Positions 60,014-64,000 of a stretch of DNA of 64,000 nucleotides are shown here, piece after piece. Each line of letters begins with the position of its first letter. Positions within the stretch are counted from its first letter, which is position 1. Under the pieces are notes generated by a model. That model saw only the letters and a list, made by a program, of their open reading frames with translations. It was not told the origin of the DNA and did not search any database. Where the stretch lies: assembly GCA_944470555.2 (NCBI GenBank), contig OX104134.1, positions 109,114,701 to 109,178,700 of the forward strand. The letters run 5' to 3'. Source of the stretch: Heterobilharzia americana. Lineage: Eukaryota > Platyhelminthes > Trematoda > Strigeidida > Schistosomatidae. The position numbers and the translations under genes were made by a program.

Positions 60014-61054
60014 TTTAACACCCCAAGCGTCTGTTGTTGCATCTAGGCTGGATTGCATGGCTGCAGATATTTCTTCTCTATCCATAAGAATCTGCGCTAA
60101 ATCTTTAGTTCCTAAGACATTACGTATAGTTGTCTGTGCTAGTAGTCTAGTTGATCGTGCCGCATCTTCAATATTCAACACAGAAGCTACTGGATTCAAT
60201 ACACGATAATATACAACTGCATCCACCGAAACAGTCACTGAATCACGCGTTAACAACTCTTGTGGTGGTATCGCAAATGTCACTGTACGTAAGTCCACCT
60301 TCCGTACACTGTCTATGCATGGTAAAATAAAAAATAATCCAGGACCCTTTGTTCCTTTACCTTTTGGTATTAGATTACCCATACGTAGGACGACAGCGCG
60401 CTCATATTCGGCAACGATGCGTATGCAATAGACGAGGGAAAATGGAAATGTAATAACAATGAGAAATATACTTAATGCAGCCAAGAAATTCGTTGTCCAA
60501 CGCATACTATTTTCATCATTTTTATCTACATCTTCACAATAAGTTGATGTTTCATTAATTTTTTGAGCTCGTTTTATTACTTTGTTTGACTTTTTGCCCG
60601 CAGGTGCTGTTGTCATGTCGACTTCATTTTCATATAACGAACTCAGGTGATTACCATTATGGGCTCTATTTGACAGAGGAGTAGCTTTATTCTTCATCAC
60701 ACCTTCCTGATTTCTGTTTGACTTATTGAGACGGAATTTACGTCTTATGTACTTCAAACAGTGACATGAATTACACTTGAATAAACCACGAGAATGCTTT
60801 TTCTGCCACAGGTTTTCGCTAAACTGTGGTACATGCAAAGTTAATACGTCGTCGTAACTGGAGTCACGCTCATTAGATTCCTGACTTGTTTCTGGTTGAT
60901 ATCGCTGTGATGATGTTGTTTTACTAGTGTTTTCTCCAATGGATGAAATCAGATCAGCTTCGTCGTGTTTGAGTTCAGTGATAATCGGTGTATCTATATG
61001 TGGTGCTGCTTTGTACAATGATGTATGACAAGAAATGTTACCTGTTGAAGACAT
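60014..61054 (-). CDS. Stomatin-family (SPFH/PHB) protein, coding exon 1 of 3
   Basis: This exon encodes residues 1-347 of a predicted 542-residue stomatin-like integral membrane scaffold protein. Stomatins oligomerise on the inner face of membranes and modulate channels and lipid domains; that role is family knowledge. Residues 1-189 are a polar extension with a Cys/basic cluster around 94-111 (C94, C97, C99) that could be palmitoylated. Residues 190-211 form the hydrophobic hairpin, with P204 where stomatins carry their kink proline, followed by EYERAVVLRMG and the family signature GPGLFFILPCIDS (about 238-249). DLRTVTFAIPPQELLTRDSV and RLLAQTTIRNVLGT complete the core SPFH motifs. The ATG at 61054 is preceded in frame by TGA and TAA within 9 bases, so the start is well supported unless an upstream exon is spliced in. 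The exon ends in DAWGVK before GTAAGT (60013-60008), phase 0. The extension is far longer than the short N-terminus of typical stomatins. Confidence 0.93.
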
Positions 61055-61258
61055 AAATCATTAAAATATTCCTCCTTTCACCTCACTACTATCTGTGTTT
61101 AATGTTGTTGCCTTTCCTAAAGCAATGCCCGAAATGTTGTGGTATCTTTCATCGGGCTGCGGTTCTGTTTTAAACTGAATGATAAGTGTTATTCGTACAT
61201 AAGTTGAGACAGAAAATGTGATCTCATATAGGTGGTTGAAATTTTCTAATCGTGAGAA

Positions 61259-61261
<3 letters not shown>
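61055..61261 (-). promoter_or_regulatory. Stomatin 5' flank
   Basis: This stretch should hold the 5' untranslated region. In-frame TGA and TAA sit just before the ATG. Possible 3' splice sites on the minus strand, TTGCTTTAG/G and ACAGATAG/T, lie within about 85 bases of the start and could serve cis-splicing or spliced-leader addition, which schistosomes use for a minority of genes. Nothing here proves either. Confidence 0.35.

Positions 61262-61314
<53 letters not shown>
61262..61314 (+). repeat. (AT)n microsatellite upstream of the stomatin start
   Basis: A 53-bp AT tract beginning 208 bp upstream of the ATG. It may fall within the promoter or 5' untranslated region. No TATA box can be distinguished from the tract itself. 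Confidence 0.95.
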
Positions 61315-61316
<2 letters not shown>

Positions 61317-64000
61317 CATACAAACGAACAACTTACTAACAGGGATGGGATAGGAAGAAAGGCTTATGATTAGTTTTCCGTCACAAACGTCTTTCTGTCA
61401 GTCTCTCTTGTACAAATCTAATTGGTTGATTTAACTGTCATCCTTAACAGACCATTGACTATGCAATCACTCACACCGTGGTGATGATAACTATGACGAT
61501 GATGAAAATTTTATCAACTTATTACTAATCAAGTGGACAGTAGAAAAAAAATCAATATAACCAATATTTTTTCTTCTATGATTAACTGGACACAAATGTG
61601 TTTTCCAATGAAAGTGCAACTAGATGACCCAGATTATAGAAAACCCTTATACTACAGCTACATAATTATGTAAAGAGGGGTTAGCAAAAGGCGAAATCGC
61701 AGAAAAAGTGATAATTGTTAGTATAAGACATAAATTGTTTTATTATATCTTGTTCAGATCCGACCAGCATTTGTGACGCTCTGATTCGATCGAATAAGCC
61801 ACTTATTTCAAAGGGACTCACCTTCTGACCAGCAAGTAGTTAGCTAGTATGCTGAAAATATTCACGTTCATTTAAGCTGTAGTACAACGTAACAACTAAC
61901 AGGAACTGATGAGTGGTTAAAAGGTAACAAGGTAGTTATTTTATGACTACAATTATTCAATGTTTTGTGTTTACGTGTTTTAACTGCAAATTTGATCATC
62001 AACCAGCAATAAATAAAATTGCTTTTTCATCTATCTGACATAGCCGCAGTTTAGCAAACTAATGATTTCTTAAATATCTATCCAGGCCAAAATCACCTCC
62101 TTTGAAATGGTTCACATTATCAGAAAAAGATCAAAAACGCAGCTCAGCATGGCTTTCATTAAGGTTGTTTAATTTTCTTACGTTCGTTGAAGTGGCTCAT
62201 ATTTATTGACCTTCATCACGACTTCCTTTATAGTCGTTTCAGCATTGGTGGGATGTTCATTATCACACAATTTATTTTTGGTGATTAGCAGCAGAAGCAT
62301 TGCTTCCAAGATGCTCCGATGTCATAGTAAATAAACTCGTCAAAAATGAATGAGGTCGGCTTGGGTACAACGCTGGTCAATACAAATAAACAACATTATC
62401 TCAAAAATACAACATTATGTTACGTTATTTGGCTTCACAAAATATCTTTAGGTATACAGCGGATCGAAACATTTCTTTCTGCTATGAAGAAGACCAATTA
62501 GTTTGGCTGGATAAATCATGCAGTAAAGAACACTATGAGCTTTTTATTTCAGACGAGCAAGTCTGATCTAAACCTTCTTGATAGTATTGTGCGCTAAAAA
62601 ATTTTAGTATCCAAATTTTGTTTAAGTTGCTGAATGACATATTTTGATTATTTTTCTCTGTTTCACTGAATAACTTTAAAATGAAAAAGCAGAAGCCCCT
62701 AAATTTCTACCTGCATCTTAAACCCTGGAGGATTTGTTAACGTATAAGAAAAGTAATTGACCGTCGTTAAGAAATATGTTTATTACAGCCTAATACCTTT
62801 GGATGCTTCGAACTGTAATACTCGATGTAAATCATGTTAGTTGTTCTCAGTGATTTCACTGGAAAGAACAAGTATAAGATACTGGATTACTCTTAATAAT
62901 GCGAATAAACCAGACGTTCTTATTTAAGAAGAATGCTTTGTTCTCTCGCAGACACAAAAGGCCAATTAATCCTGATTTGAAGTATAACAACTTTATTTTG
63001 TTATATCCTCAAGGGTTCCATTTTCATAATGACTTGTGCTTTGGACTTATTAAGAAAACATTAACAGAAGAATTTAAGAGTCAGAAACGACAGAACCAAA
63101 TTATTCTAATAAATGACTTTTACATCTAATTTCAGGTGGTTCTCATTATTTTCATCTTCACTTTATTACCTATCGATAGGATGACGTTTATAGTGTATAT
63201 GAATCTAACCTATCTACTCACCATAACTTTATATTTCTCCGATATTTACAAGACTCAAATATAGTCTCAGAAAAGATTGTGACATAATATTTTGTACACC
63301 TTACGTTGTGTATCATCAATGCTCACTTTCTTAAGAAAGCTGAGTTACTGGAAAGCTTTTGTAACTAAACAAACTATTATGTTGCTGTTTGTATCGTCTC
63401 ATCGTTTTCGAACCGAATTTATAGGTTTCTATTGGCATATAGACTCTTTCAAGGATCCTACGATATTGCTTGTGTTACAATTTTATATCACTGATGAACA
63501 ATAGCTTATATTGCGTTCTCTTAGCTGGTTGTTCAGTCATATGACAAGCAAGCGCTGATTTTATAATAAACGTTAATGACATTTTTTAAGTATCTTCGAA
63601 GCCAGTAAACTATTCTTGTACATGTAATCATTTTTGCGCTAACTGTGCAAATAAAGTTAAAGAATCTTAATATCTTTTGAATTCTTAGTAGTTTCAAGTT
63701 TCGTCTTTCAGCAGCCAATTTTCGGAAACTGAAAAAGTGGCCATCACTATCTTCCGAAAATTGAAATCCATAACATATACAAATATACATTTTATTCATA
63801 AAAATCTTCGCAATATTAAAATAATGTATTTTTACTCATAAAACTAAGGAAAATATATGATTATTCTGTAGCTATTTCAGATCAGGTTATTTAAGAAAAA
63901 GCTTACTAGCAAAGCAAATGAAATCTGGCTAGAATGTCTTTCAAACCACGAATAAATGCATGAACTATCCATGTAGTATACTTTTCTTACACACTTTTAC
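61315..64000. other. Upstream intergenic stretch, no gene recognised
   Basis: AT-rich with many stops. The open frames at 62899-63129 (76 codons) and 63292-63504 (70 codons) have no recognisable motifs. No repeat family matching the rest of the window was seen. Confidence 0.6.

Noticed and set aside
1..64000. CRISPR arrays, bacterial operons, integrons or phage genes
   Set aside because: No spaced direct repeats, no dense same-strand genes and no bacterial signals; introns, SINEs and low coding density indicate animal nuclear DNA.

Overview
This window looks like nuclear DNA from a schistosome blood fluke. The base composition is AT-rich and coding density is very low. It carries decayed copies of the tRNA-headed SINE family whose members contain a hammerhead ribozyme (Smα-like, known from Schistosoma), many fragments of Penelope-like retroelements (PLEs) with GIY-YIG endonuclease ends, one decayed non-LTR retrotransposon and long (TA)n tracts. 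The species cannot be fixed from the sequence alone.

Only one conventional protein gene can be supported. It is a stomatin/SPFH-family gene on the minus strand, in three coding exons: 61054-60014 (start ATG, N-terminal extension, membrane hairpin, most of the SPFH domain), 29687-29592 (32 codons) and 25708-25217 (C-terminal part, tail and stop). All junctions are GT-AG, all are phase 0, and the joined product is 542 residues. Intron 1 is 30,326 bp and fills almost half the window. Intron 2 is 3,883 bp.

Region by region: 1-25216 lies downstream of the gene and holds PLE remnants (about 3200-3425, 6095-6320, 9526-10870, 11083-11130, 16080-16480), Smα-like SINEs (about 870-1170, 8543-8980, 14284-14654, 20432-20875), a second SINE family (2761-2994, 8075-8250), and two copies of an unclassified repeat ending in (ATT)n (about 11715-12225 and 23475-23955). 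Intron 2 contains a PLE fragment with a readable GIY-YIG domain (28180-28615). Intron 1 contains a PLE with RT and GIY-YIG remains (33245-34440), SINEs (32033-32137, 34700-34935, 36300-36482, 37298-37490), a non-LTR retrotransposon remnant (38570-39870), a tight cluster of four PLE fragments around a long inverted repeat (40930-44760), two further PLEs (50185-50900 with a SINE nested in it, and 51600-52420), and a SINE whose hammerhead core is intact by inspection (56401-56570). The 61055-64000 stretch is upstream of the gene and has a (TA)n tract but no recognisable second gene.

No new multi-gene system is evident. The most unusual observations are the repeated foldback arrangement of SINE copies (3' tails duplicated in inverted orientation at 2761-2994, 20731-20875, 34700-34935 and 42732-43306), the frame-restoring SINE insertion into a PLE at 50603-50852, and the one SINE copy with an intact hammerhead core. 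Family assignments come from protein or RNA motifs read by eye; no database search was run.
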